Assembly (NCBI RefSeq): GCF_900188105.1
Contig: NZ_FZNP01000026.1
Coordinates: forward strand, 1-64,000
Length of the DNA: 64,000 nt
Direction of reading: 5' to 3'
DNA from: Actinomadura mexicana
GTDB taxonomy: Bacteria; Actinomycetota; Actinomycetes; Streptosporangiales; Streptosporangiaceae
A model generated the notes under the pieces. That model did no database searches, was not told the origin of the DNA, and was given only the letters and a program-made list of their open reading frames with translations. Positions 8,037 to 17,122 of this stretch are shown here, piece after piece. Position 1 is the first letter of the stretch. Each line of letters opens with the position of its first letter. A program made the translations under genes and the position numbers.

Positions 8037-9241
8037 GCGCGAGAGAACAGATCCCGGTCGGCGTCTCGCTGTCGGCTGACATCGAGTACCGGGCAGGACG
8101 TCCCCGGCCTTACCGCGCTCGCGTCCGCTGGACCGATCCGGCGACTCGTCGGCGGTGTTCCGTTTCAGAGTCGGTCGAGACCGAAGACCAGGCCGAAGAC
8201 TGGATCGACGAAATCCAGAAAGGTGCTCGCGCGGGCATCGACCCGGCCACGTTCACCATGACCCTCGCCGAGTACGGCGAGAGCGTGATGACCCTCGCCA
8301 CACGCGGGCTGGAGAGCAAGACGCTCGACCCGTACATGGCGGGCTGGCGCCGCCGGGTAGTGCCGTCGCTCGGGCATCTACAGGTCCGGATGATCAGCAA
8401 CGGGGCCGTGGACCGCACTGTTCACGCCTGGATCTCCGACGAATGCGGGCGCTCAACCGTCAAGAACAGCCTTGCGATCCTCGTCCGGGTTATGGAGCAG
8501 GCCGTACGAGACGGCATCATCACCCACAACCCCGCGCGGGTGACCGGCTGGCAACAGCAGTACAAGAGGGCCGAAGACGAGCTGGACGACCCGCGCGTCC
8601 TCGCGCTTCCGGACTGGTCCGCCCTCGTCGGCCTGGCGGCCGCGCTCGTCGAACGATCCTCCGGCCGCTTCTCCGGCTGGGGCGAGGTAGTGATCTTCGC
8701 CGCCTGCACCGCTGCTCGGATTGGCGAGGTATCCGGCGTCCGCGTCGGCGACATCGACCGCGATGCTTGGACGTGGAGGGTTCGCCGGCAGACCACGCCC
8801 AGTCCCGGCGGCCTGGTCGACAAAGGCACCAAAGGCAAGCGGGCCCGGACCGTACCTCTGATCGAGGAAATCCGGCCGATCGTCGCTCGGCGCCTTGACG
8901 CGCTCGGGGACAAGCCCGCGGCTCGTCTATTCACCGGCCCGCGCGGTGGGCGCATCACCACTGCCGTGCTTCGCGATGCGACCCATTGGGACGACGTGGT
9001 CACCCAGCTCGGATACGAGCATCTCCGGCGTCACGACCTGCGGCATACCGGCCTGACGTGGATGGCTGATGGGGGCGTTCCGGTGCATGTGCTCCGCAAG
9101 ATCGCCGGGCACGGATCACTCAGTACGACACAGCGGTATCTGCAACCGGATGCCGCTTCGATCAGTGCGGCCGGAGAGGCTCTGAGCGTCCATCTGAGGG
9201 CCCGTAGGTCCCCGGATGGTCCCCGGCTCCGGGCCGTCTAG
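8033..9241 (+). CDS. int: tyrosine integrase of the AICE
   Basis: The 402-residue recombinase has the full catalytic set: Arg229 (TAARIGE), Lys in KGTKGKR near 267, His334 and Arg337 (HDLRHT), His360 (AGHGS) and the nucleophile Tyr369 (QRYLQ). An N-terminal core-binding domain spans about residues 70-175. The start overlaps the xis stop codon. The gene ends 82 bases before the tRNA-derived attachment site, as expected for an enzyme that recombines at that tRNA gene. Confidence 0.95.
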   Translation: MSAREQIPVGVSLSADIEYRAGRPRPYRARVRWTDPATRRRCSVSESVETEDQAEDWIDEIQKGARAGIDPATFTMTLAEYGESVMTLATRGLESKTLDPYMAGWRRRVVPSLGHLQVRMISNGAVDRTVHAWISDECGRSTVKNSLAILVRVMEQAVRDGIITHNPARVTGWQQQYKRAEDELDDPRVLALPDWSALVGLAAALVERSSGRFSGWGEVVIFAACTAARIGEVSGVRVGDIDRDAWTWRVRRQTTPSPGGLVDKGTKGKRARTVPLIEEIRPIVARRLDALGDKPAARLFTGPRGGRITTAVLRDATHWDDVVTQLGYEHLRRHDLRHTGLTWMADGGVPVHVLRKIAGHGSLSTTQRYLQPDAASISAAGEALSVHLRARRSPDGPRLRAV

Positions 9242-9272
9242 ATCATGACGGCTACGGCCACCAGGAACACAA

Positions 9273-9314
9273 AAGCCCTGTTGACCTCGGATTACTCCGT
9301 GATCGACAGGGCTT
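9273..9314 (+). terminator. hairpin after the integrase gene
   Basis: AAGCCCTGT at 9273-9281 pairs perfectly with ACAGGGCTT at 9306-9314. It lies just after the integrase stop codon and before the attachment site, so it probably ends the element's rightward operon. There is no strong T-run. Confidence 0.55.
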
Positions 9315-9323
9315 CCTGTTCTG

Positions 9324-9367
9324 TCGGGACGGCGGGATTTGAACCCACGACCCCTTGACCCCCAGTG
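9324..9367 (-). other. right attachment site, 3' part of tRNA-Pro(GGG)
   Basis: Read on the minus strand this stretch gives an anticodon loop with GGG, the T-arm with GGTTCAAATCC and the 3' acceptor strand GTCCCGA. After the anticodon region the sequence no longer fits a tRNA. It is therefore not a whole tRNA gene but the copy of the 3' end that site-specific integration leaves behind. Its position just after the integrase identifies it as the right attachment site. No second copy is visible in the window. Confidence 0.8.
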
Positions 9368-9522
9368 CCCTGAAAGCGTTCATCTCACCTCCTTTGCGAT
9401 GAGCCGAATCCATGAGAACATGCAGGTCAGAGGCCTAGAGTGCGTGACGTGCAGTCATCCTGGATCCCGCCCCGTGAGGCAGAGTCCACTAACGAGCGAC
9501 TAACAAACGATCATTCGGGGGA

Positions 9523-10866
9523 GTGACGTTGGGGTACGCGTTCAAGCGCATCGACCGCCACGGCAAGCCGCGCTACACCGCCTGCTACGAAGACCTCAAA
9601 GGCAAGATCACATCGGCGGGGACCTTCTCGTCCAAGAAGGAGGCCGACCGGGCCTGGCAGCGCGCCGAGGCCGAGGTCGGCAAGGGCAGGGACCTCAACC
9701 TCAAGCGAGGCCGGCAGACCTTCAAGAAGTACGTCGAGGAGACCTGGCTACCCAACCACGAGGTCGAGCCGACCACCATGCAGAGCTACCACTACTCGAC
9801 CTACAAGCACGTCATGCCCGAGTTCGGCGCGATGCGGATGATGGACATCCTCCCCGAGCACGTCCGCGCCTGGATCAGCCAGATGAAGAAGAACGGCGTC
9901 TCCGCCGCCACCATCCGCTACAACAAGGTCGTCCTCAGCGCCATCTTCACCACCGCCCTGAACGACCAGGTCACCTACATCCACCCCTGCAAAGGAGTCC
10001 GCACCCCCACCGTCCCCGAGAAACCACTGGAAATCATCAGCCCCGAGCAGTTCGACGACCTCTACCACGCCCTCCCGGACGCCGACTCCAAACTCCTGGT
10101 CGAAACCGCCATCGAAACCGGCCTGCGCTGGGGCGAACTCACCGAACTCCGCGGCCGCGACCTCAAAACCCGCTCCCGTCTCCTGACGGTCAGCCGCGTC
10201 GTGGTGGAGCTCAACCCGAAGTTCCACCCCGAGGGCAAACGCTTCCTGGTCAAGGACTACCCCAAAGACAAAGAGTGGCGCCGCTTCAAGCTCAGCGACC
10301 AGATCGTCGCCAAACTCGAAGACCACATCATCGAAGAGAAACTGGGCACCGACGGACTCCTGTTCGTCTACCAACCGGAAGCCGCAGACGAGGAGCGACC
10401 CGCCCCGCTCGATCCCGAAGCACTCGGCTGGACCGAAGAGAACGCCAAGGGACGCCGCTACCGGCACGGCACGCTAAGCGCCTACAACGCCGCCAAATGC
10501 CGTTGCGGCCACTGCAGACGAGCCTTCGCCGAATACCGGGCCCGCCGCCGCGCCGACGGCAAGGACAACCCCCGCGAACCCCGCCGCCGCGAGACCGATG
10601 GTCACGTCCCCGCCAACTGGTTCCGCAACCGGATCTGGAAGCCCGCCCTCAAGAAAGCCGATCTGGACGTCAAGGTCCGCATCCACGACCTCCGCCACGC
10701 CCACGCATCCTGGCTCCTGGCCGGCGGCGCCGACCTCCAGGTCGTCAAAGAACGCCTCGGCCACGGATCCATCTCCACCACCGAGCGCTACCTCCACACC
10801 CTCGACGACGCCGACGACACCGCCCTCGCCGCCTTCGACAAGATCCGCCGCCGCCGCGCCGACTGA
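9523..10866 (+). CDS. second tyrosine recombinase with Cys-rich insert
   Basis: The 447-residue phage-type integrase has an N-terminal arm-binding domain, a core-binding domain (about 65-160) and a catalytic domain with Arg202, His388, Arg391, His414 and Tyr423. Unusually, residues about 295-360 insert a segment with CRCGHCRRAFAEYRARRR, a motif otherwise seen in short actinophage and actinobacterial proteins. The likely start is the GTG at 9523 behind CGGGGGA; a TTG six bases later is also possible. It stops 40 bases before CRISPR array 1. It could belong to an island inserted at the same tRNA site, which would include the CRISPR locus; this is inference. Confidence 0.85.
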   Translation: MTLGYAFKRIDRHGKPRYTACYEDLKGKITSAGTFSSKKEADRAWQRAEAEVGKGRDLNLKRGRQTFKKYVEETWLPNHEVEPTTMQSYHYSTYKHVMPEFGAMRMMDILPEHVRAWISQMKKNGVSAATIRYNKVVLSAIFTTALNDQVTYIHPCKGVRTPTVPEKPLEIISPEQFDDLYHALPDADSKLLVETAIETGLRWGELTELRGRDLKTRSRLLTVSRVVVELNPKFHPEGKRFLVKDYPKDKEWRRFKLSDQIVAKLEDHIIEEKLGTDGLLFVYQPEAADEERPAPLDPEALGWTEENAKGRRYRHGTLSAYNAAKCRCGHCRRAFAEYRARRRADGKDNPREPRRRETDGHVPANWFRNRIWKPALKKADLDVKVRIHDLRHAHASWLLAGGADLQVVKERLGHGSISTTERYLHTLDDADDTALAAFDKIRRRRAD

Positions 10867-10906
10867 CGAAAATCGGCGGTGCGAGGGTGCGCGGATGCGC
10901 TGGGAC

Positions 10907-13863
10907 GGACGACCCCTGCTCGCGCGGGGAGAACGAGATGACCACCACGAACGCGAACACCATCAGCGGACCACCCCCGCTCGCGGGAAGAACTCCTCCC
11001 AGTACTGCATGAAGATGGCGTGACTCGGACCGCCCCCGCTCGCGCGGGGAGAACCACCCCATGAACCAGGTCACCGTGTCCCTCACCAGGCCACCCCCGC
11101 TCGCGCGGGGAGAACAGTGACGTGATCCGCCGCGCAGCCTCCGGGTCCGGACCACCCCCGCTCGCGCGGGGAGAACAAGCCGCCGGTGATGCGGGATCCG
11201 AGGCCGGGCGGACCACCCCCGCTCGCGCGGGGAGAACGGGTTGTTGCCCTCGCGGGGCACGTAATTGCTCGGACCACCCCCGCTCGCGCGGGGAGAACTC
11301 GACGGCCTGCGCGCGGGCCTCGTCGGCAGCCGGACCACCCCCGCTCGCGCGGGGAGAACCGTCTCGGGAACCGGCCCCGCAAGTTCCGCGACGGACCACC
11401 CCCGCTCGCGCGGGGAGAACTCGACCGGCCGGTTCACCCGGGTCAACAGGATCGGACCACCCCCGCTCGCGCGGGGAGAACAACATCTCGTCGGTCTCGG
11501 CCTGCCGCCGCGACGGACCACCCCCGATCGCGCGGGGAGAACGCGTCCCGCAGATCGCCACGGACGATGCTCACCGGACCACCCCCGCTCGCGCGGGGAG
11601 AACTACGGGATCACCGGGGACACGTCCGAACAGTGCGGACCACCCCCGCTCGCGCGGGGAGAACGGGTACTCCGCCTACTCAGGTGACGGCGGCCCCGGA
11701 CCACCCCCGCTCGCGCGGGGAGAACTCGGTCAACGCGACCGGCAGCCGTTCCGGGATCGGACCACCCCCGCTCGCGCGGGGAGAACTTCATCGTGCTGGC
11801 CATCGCGATCTCGGTCATCGGACCACCCCCGCTCGCGCGGGGAGAACTAGCGGCGGGCGACCGCGACGACGGCGCGGGCCGGACCACCCCCGCTCGCGCG
11901 GGGAGAACGCCGCGCGCTGGGCCCGGATGGCCACGCCGAGCGGACCACCCCCGCTCGCGCGGGGAGAACCTGCTCGCCGCTGACACGCGACTGGCGCGGC
12001 ACGGACCACCCCCGCTCGCGCGGGGAGAACTGGTGAAGCGCGGTCGCCGTCTCCGTCGCGGCCGGACTACCCCCGCTCGCGCGGGGAGAACTTGGCCGGC
12101 GCGTCGCCGTCCTCCTTGCCGGGCGGACCACCCCCGCTCGCGCGGGGAGAACATGACGATCGCGGTGCAGTCCGTCCCGAACGGGGACCACCCCCGCTCG
12201 CACGGGGAGAACGGCATCGTGTCGCCGGCGAGCGAATCGGACCACGGACCACCCCCGCTCGCGCGGGGAGAACGGCATCGTGTCGCCGGCGAGCGAATCG
12301 GACCACGGACCACCCCCGCTCGCGCGGGGAGAACGGCAGGTCCTCGCCCATCGCCACCGCGCGCAGCGGACCCCCCCGCTCGCGCGGGGAGAACCGGCCC
12401 CGGCGGACCGCAGCGCCAAGATGGCCTCGGACCACCCCCGCTCGCGCGGGGAGAACATGACGATCGCGGTGCAGTCCGTCCCGAACGGGGACCACCCCCG
12501 CTCGCGCGGGGAGAACGATCCCCGGTAGATCACCAGCATGCGGCCGCGCGGACCACCCCCGCTCGCGCGGGGAGAACCGCTGCGCGACGAACTGGAGTGG
12601 ATCGGCTCCCGGACCACCCCCGCTCGCGCGGGGAGAACGCGTCCAGGGCCTGCCCGTCCCGGTCGGTCCCGGTCGCGGACCACCCCCGCTCGCGGGGAGA
12701 ACGGCTTGGCCTTGCCGTAGTACTCCAGCCACGCCGGACCACCCCCGCTCGCGCGGGGAGAACCGCTGCGCGACGAACTGGAGTGGATCGGCTCCCGGAC
12801 CACCCCCGCTCGCGCGGGGAGAACGCGTCCAGGGCCTGCCCGTCCCGGTCGGTCCCGGTCGCGGACCACCCCCGCTCGCGGGGAGAACGGCTTGGCCTTG
12901 CCGTAGTACTCCAGCCACGCCGGACCACCCCCGCTCGCGCGGGGAGAACGCTTACTACCGGCTGAACGAGGCCCGCGAGCTCGGACCACCCCCGCTCGCG
13001 CGGGGAGAACGCTTACTACCGGCTGAACGAGGCCCGCGAGCTCGGACCACCCCCGCTCGCGCGGGGAGAACGCTTACTACCGGCTGAACGAGGCCCGCGA
13101 GCTCGGACCACCCCCGCTCGCGCGGGGAGAACGCTTACTACCGGCTGAACGAGGCCCGCGAGCTCGGACCACCCCCGCTCGCGCGGGGAGAACGCTTACT
13201 ACCGGCTGAACGAGGCCCGCGAGCTCGGACCACCCCCGCTCGCGCGGGGAGAACGTCACCAGGTCACCCGTCACCGGCGACGTGAACGGACCACCCCCGC
13301 TCGCGCGGGGAGAACCCGAGCGCAGGCCAGAACGTCGTGTACGTACTCGGACCACCCCCGCTCGCGCGGGGAGAACACCCGCTGGCCGGACGAGCTGCCC
13401 GGCACCGGGGACCACCCCCGCTCGCGCGGGGAGAACGAGTTGGGGTCCTCGGGTTCAGCGGAGGCGGGCGGACCACCCCCGCTCGCGCGGGGAGAACTAC
13501 CGGCGGACCGCGACCAGCGAGTCCGGGTGCGGACCACCCCCGCTCGCGCGGGGAGAACGCGAGACCGATCACGCGGCCGCCGGTGTGCCGCGGACCACCC
13601 CCGCTCGCGCGGGGAGAACGACGTTCAGTTGAAGGGTGGCGAGGAGGAAGTCGGACCACCCCCGCTCGCGCGGGGAGAACATCCCGACCGGGTCCCGCGA
13701 CGAGGAGCCGTTCGGACCACCCCCGCTCGCGCGGGGAGAACGTCATCTCCGGCACCGGCCTGATCACGCCGACCGGACCACCCCCGCTCGCGCGGGGAGA
13801 ACGCGCCACAGAACTCGTTGTAGGCCTCCGACAGCGGACCACCCCCGCTCGCGCGGGGAGAAC
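10907..13863 (-). CRISPR. CRISPR array 1, type I-E, 49 repeats and 48 spacers
   Basis: The 28-bp repeat reads GGACCACCCCCG then CTCGCGCGGGGAGAAC on the plus strand, with 33-bp spacers and a 61-bp period. Its complement matches known type I-E repeats (CCCCGC stem, GTGGTCC handle), so transcription is on the minus strand with the leader at 13864 and above. The low-coordinate end holds the decayed repeats (10907, 10968 with 26 bp, 11088), as expected for the old end. The base before each repeat is nearly always C, meaning crRNA spacers begin with G. Nine of the 48 spacers are duplicates: a 186-bp block copied in tandem (12550-12735 and 12736-12921), five copies of one spacer (12950-13226), and two other pairs. 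Confidence 0.97.
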
Positions 13864-14026
13864 GCTTCCCGACCTGCGACTATGGAGAGCCGTTACCGAT
13901 CTGAGACATGGGATCTGGGTGGTCGTGATGTCGCATGTGGCTGAGCCTATGCGTTGCGACGAATTTTGTCGGTGCCGCGTGGTTCAGTGAGCGGCGGTAC
14001 AGGGCGGACAGTGTTGGAGTGGTCCT
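13864..14026 (-). promoter_or_regulatory. leader of CRISPR array 1
   Basis: The 43 bases next to the last repeat (about 13864-13907) are nearly identical to those next to the last repeat of array 2, differing at about four positions. Conservation only at this end of both arrays marks the leader, where new spacers enter and from which crRNA is transcribed on the minus strand. The rest of the gap up to cas3 is AT-richer and should hold the minus-strand array promoter and the plus-strand cas3 promoter. Confidence 0.8.
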
Positions 14027-16876
14027 ATGTCGCCAGACGATCAAGAGGCAGCGTACTGGCCGAGGGTCGACGCTCGTTTATGGGGTAAGCATCAGGGGCT
14101 GCCGACTCCCTATCCGGTGATCTGTCATCTCATCGACACTGCGGCGATCGCCGGTGCCCTTTGGGATGCGTGGGCCGGAGGGTTCGCTGTACTGCGGGAT
14201 ATTGATCGTTCGGGGCTTGCGGGCACCAGTTTCAGGAGTTTGGTCTGTTTTTGGGCGGGGCTCCATGACCTAGGTAAGATTTCGCCGTCTTTTCAGGCGG
14301 TGGTCGATGGGCTCTATCAAGATCTGCTGACACAGACACCGGCCTATGACGGGGTGGGCGATGATCCTGTGCGCTCACTTCGGCATAACGAGGTGACCCA
14401 ATGGGCGCTGGTCGAGATCCTCAGGGAGATGGGCTATCCGGCCGACGTGGTGGCTCGCCGGGATGTGGGCCACCAGATCGCCCAACTTCTGGGCGGGCAT
14501 CACGGACGCTTTTGTGCTGCTCTCTCCCGAGCTGAGCTGCGAAACCCCCGGCGGGACGGGGTGGGCGAGGGGATTTGGGCGCAACAGCGCCGGGCCCATG
14601 CCGAGGTCTTGCAGAAGTTGACCGGGGCGCGGGAGGCCCTCGGTGAGCGTCTGCCCGTTCCGGTGGCGGTCGTAGTGATCGGAGTCGTGATCGTTGCGGA
14701 TTGGCTGGCGAGTCAGGAGGAGTTCATCTGCGCCCGGCTCCCGTCACCGGAGTGGGAGACGTCAGAGGCAGAGCTGCGTGCTCATTGGAACCGTGCGGTA
14801 ACCGAAGCTCCGAGCGTGGTCCGGGCGGCGGGGCTGGGGCGAGCTCAGTTCGGTGACCGAGCTTTTGAGGAGCTCTTTCCGTTCGAGCCGAACGCGTTGC
14901 AATCATCGGTCGCGCAGCAGTTGCCCGGCTTGGTCCATGGGCCGGGGCTGCTGCTGGTGACCGCGCCTCCAGGTGACGGCAAGACCGAGGTGGCCTTGTA
15001 CGGGGCGGGTGTGCTGGCCCGTGCCTGCGGCTCGGGCGGTCTGGGGTTTTGTCTGCCGACCATGGCGACGACCGACGCGATGCACCGGCGGGTTGCTGAG
15101 TTCGCGGGGAAGGCGCTGCTAGGGGACGCAGCGCTCACGCGGGTGCACAGCATGGCCTGGCTCTCGGCGGATGCGGCGGCGGAAGCGGCCGCCTCGGCCG
15201 TCGACGCCGACCCAGTGGTCACCGATCGTGATGCGTCGGTGGAGGCGGCTCGGTGGCTGCACTCCAGCCGGCGTGGCCTGCTGGCCCCGTTGAGCACCTT
15301 CACCATCGACCAGGGGCTGACCGGTGTCCTGCCAGTGAAGTACAACGTCCTGCGGCTACTGGCGCTGGCAGGCAAGGTCGTGGTCATTGATGAGGCACAC
15401 TCCTATGACGCCTGGATGCACGCGCTCCTGCTGCGGCTGTTGGAGTGGCTGGGGGCGTTGAAGGCTCCGGTCGTGTTGCTGTCGGCGACGCTCACCGGAT
15501 CGTCCGCTCGGTCGCTGGTCGAGGCCTATATGCGGGGGAGCGGCCACCCGATGTCTGATGGGCTGCGGCCCTGTTATCCGGGGTGGTTGTTCGCCGACGC
15601 GGTCACCGGTGAGGTGTTCGAGCCACGGCCGGTGCCCAGCGAGCGGGAACGCCGACTGTCGTTCGAGATTGTGCCGGTGCGTCGCGGCGAGACTCCCGAG
15701 CGGTCTGGCCAGCGGACCGCAGTGATCCAGGAGCTGCTGGAGCCGGTCGTGGACAGTGACTTGGGATGTGTGCTGATCTGCTGCACTACGGTGCGGGAGG
15801 CGCAAGACACCTATCAGGATCTCGCCCGATGGTTCGCAGATCTGGCGGAAGCTGGCAGTCGGCCGCCCGAGCTGCGGTTGCTGCATTCGCGGTTCCGCGC
15901 TTCCGACCGCGCGGCCATCACTGAGGGATGTGAGGCCGACTTCGGGAAGACCGGAAGCCGGCCTCATACCGTCCTGGTGTCGACGCAGATCATCGAGCAG
16001 TCACTCGACCTAGACTTCGACCTGCTCATCACCGACTTGGCTCCGGTGGCGTTGCTGTTGCAGCGGGCTGGACGGTGCCAGCGTCACCGCAGCCCGCGGG
16101 AGGATCTGCACCACGCCTGCCGCCCCCGGTGGAGCACCGGGGATCCGCGGATCGTTGTCTTGGATCCGGTGGACGACGGGGGGCAATTCGCGGTGCCCAA
16201 GGAGTGGGGTGATGTCTATGACGAATCCCTGCTGCACCGTACGAGCCGGCTACTGCGGGAGCGGGCAGCCACACCCGTTATGGTGCCGGGAGCGGTGCAG
16301 GAACTGGTGGATGCGGTATACGCCGAGGATTTCGCGCACATCGTGGAGTTGGACGAGTCCACTGCGGGAAAGATCTTGCGCGCGGATGGCGAACGCATGG
16401 CCGCCCAGGCCGCCGCTCACCAGATCGCCGAACTCATCAAGATCGAGGCGCCTCACAGTCGGCTTCTAGGTGATCTGTGGAAGCTGAGCAACGCCAAGGC
16501 CGAGGTCGATGCGTCATTGATCACGACTCGGTTGGGGGCCGACTCGGCGCGTCTGGTGTGCGTCTATGAGCAGGAGAACGACCGCTGGACGCTCGACGAA
16601 GGCGGGCAGGTTCCTGCTCCCGGATTGAGCGGGAGGAAAAGGATCACGGTGGCTGAGGCTCGATTGATCGCTCAGCACATGATCCCGGTACCGGGCAAGT
16701 GGGTTGAGGGCGACGCCGACCTTCTGGAACAGCCCCCCGCGTGGATCGACAATTCCGTGCTGGCGGACTGGAGATTGGCGCCGATGCGACGCGGCTCCGA
16801 TGGTCGATGGAATGGCCGTATGCGGTCAGGACCGTTCCAATACGACTCTCTTCACGGGATTCGACTCCTTTCCTAA
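14027..16876 (+). CDS. cas3: Cas3 helicase-nuclease, type I-E
   Basis: The 949-residue protein has an N-terminal HD nuclease domain (His34, His80-Asp81 in LHDLGK, and a GGHHGRF motif near 165). A superfamily-2 helicase follows with Walker A at about 313 (APPGDGKTE), DEAH at about 453 (VVIDEAHS), the LLSATLTG motif and motif VI (QRAGRCQRH). Cas3 is recruited by Cascade to the R-loop and degrades the target DNA. It is the first gene of the cas cluster. Its last codons overlap the region matched by the crRNA-like element that follows, an unusual feature described separately. Confidence 0.97.
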   Translation: MSPDDQEAAYWPRVDARLWGKHQGLPTPYPVICHLIDTAAIAGALWDAWAGGFAVLRDIDRSGLAGTSFRSLVCFWAGLHDLGKISPSFQAVVDGLYQDLLTQTPAYDGVGDDPVRSLRHNEVTQWALVEILREMGYPADVVARRDVGHQIAQLLGGHHGRFCAALSRAELRNPRRDGVGEGIWAQQRRAHAEVLQKLTGAREALGERLPVPVAVVVIGVVIVADWLASQEEFICARLPSPEWETSEAELRAHWNRAVTEAPSVVRAAGLGRAQFGDRAFEELFPFEPNALQSSVAQQLPGLVHGPGLLLVTAPPGDGKTEVALYGAGVLARACGSGGLGFCLPTMATTDAMHRRVAEFAGKALLGDAALTRVHSMAWLSADAAAEAAASAVDADPVVTDRDASVEAARWLHSSRRGLLAPLSTFTIDQGLTGVLPVKYNVLRLLALAGKVVVIDEAHSYDAWMHALLLRLLEWLGALKAPVVLLSATLTGSSARSLVEAYMRGSGHPMSDGLRPCYPGWLFADAVTGEVFEPRPVPSERERRLSFEIVPVRRGETPERSGQRTAVIQELLEPVVDSDLGCVLICCTTVREAQDTYQDLARWFADLAEAGSRPPELRLLHSRFRASDRAAITEGCEADFGKTGSRPHTVLVSTQIIEQSLDLDFDLLITDLAPVALLLQRAGRCQRHRSPREDLHHACRPRWSTGDPRIVVLDPVDDGGQFAVPKEWGDVYDESLLHRTSRLLRERAATPVMVPGAVQELVDAVYAEDFAHIVELDESTAGKILRADGERMAAQAAAHQIAELIKIEAPHSRLLGDLWKLSNAKAEVDASLITTRLGADSARLVCVYEQENDRWTLDEGGQVPAPGLSGRKRITVAEARLIAQHMIPVPGKWVEGDADLLEQPPAWIDNSVLADWRLAPMRRGSDGRWNGRMRSGPFQYDSLHGIRLLS

Positions 16877-16884
16877 GCAGGCTT
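16863..16884 (-). promoter_or_regulatory. candidate target of the crRNA-like element at the end of cas3
   Basis: Read on the minus strand, AAG (16884-16882) is followed by 19 bases (16881-16863) that equal the first 19 bases of the spacer-like sequence at 16992-16974 except at positions 6 and 12. AAG is the classical type I-E PAM, and every sixth base of a type I-E guide is flipped out and unpaired. Similarity stops after position 19. The site spans the cas3 stop codon and lies about 240 bases upstream of cas8e, where Cascade binding could block transcription into the Cascade genes. Confidence 0.6.
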
Positions 16885-16934
16885 GCTAAGTTTCCTGCAC
16901 GCGATAGTCCTGGGGCTGGAAGCCCAGGAGTCAG

Positions 16935-17024
16935 ACATGCCCCCGCTCGCGCAGGGAGCTGTTCTGAGCCAGTGACTCCTGTCCTAGGCAGGCGGCTCAC
17001 CCCCGCCGAGCGGGGAATTTGAAC
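16935..17024 (-). ncRNA. crRNA-like (CreR-type) element between cas3 and cas8e
   Basis: Two degenerate repeats lie 60 bp apart, the spacing of a CRISPR unit. The leader-side one (about 16994-17024) keeps, on the minus strand, a CCCCGC/GCGGGG stem and a GTGAGCC handle. The other (about 16935-16964) keeps a GCGCGAGCGGGGG core identical to array 1. Between them is a spacer-like sequence whose seed half matches the cas3 end beside an AAG. Cas-regulating crRNA-like RNAs of this design are known in several type I systems, where partial pairing lets Cascade bind and repress without cutting. No toxin gene is evident beside it. Transcription is not shown. Confidence 0.6.
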
Positions 17025-17122
17025 GCTGCCGACCGGCCGTACACGGGGTGCTTGGGCGCAGCGGTCGTTCCGGTAATGGATCAGGCTACCGGTCAGTTGT
17101 TCGGCGGAGGCGGGGAGGCGCT

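Larger units (their letters stand above)
1..9367. mobile_element. AICE, right-hand part
   Basis: The order of translocase, small overlapping genes, DUF2637 protein, RepSA-type initiator, Xis, Int and then a partial tRNA gene is the standard layout of actinomycete integrative and conjugative elements (pSAM2 type). Such elements excise, replicate and move as double-stranded DNA through one FtsK-like translocase. The right attachment site is at 9324-9367. The left end, which should carry the other site and the intact tRNA gene, is outside the window, so the left boundary given here is only the window edge. Confidence 0.85.

Noticed and set aside
9324..9367. An intact tRNA-Pro gene
   Set aside because: Only the anticodon-loop, T-arm and acceptor 3' strand are present; no D-arm or 5' acceptor strand follows, so it is an attachment-site remnant.
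10745..13990. Many long open frames on both strands with repeated SPRASGGGP or RTTPARAGRT patterns
   Set aside because: They are translations of the 61-bp CRISPR repeat unit of array 1, not genes. The 61-bp period shifts frame every unit, which yields the overlapping patterns.
17010..17030. A second tRNA-derived attachment site (GGGGAATTTGAAC resembles a T-arm)
   Set aside because: Only about 12 bases resemble the tRNA and the flanks match the CRISPR repeat instead, so it is better read as a degenerate repeat.
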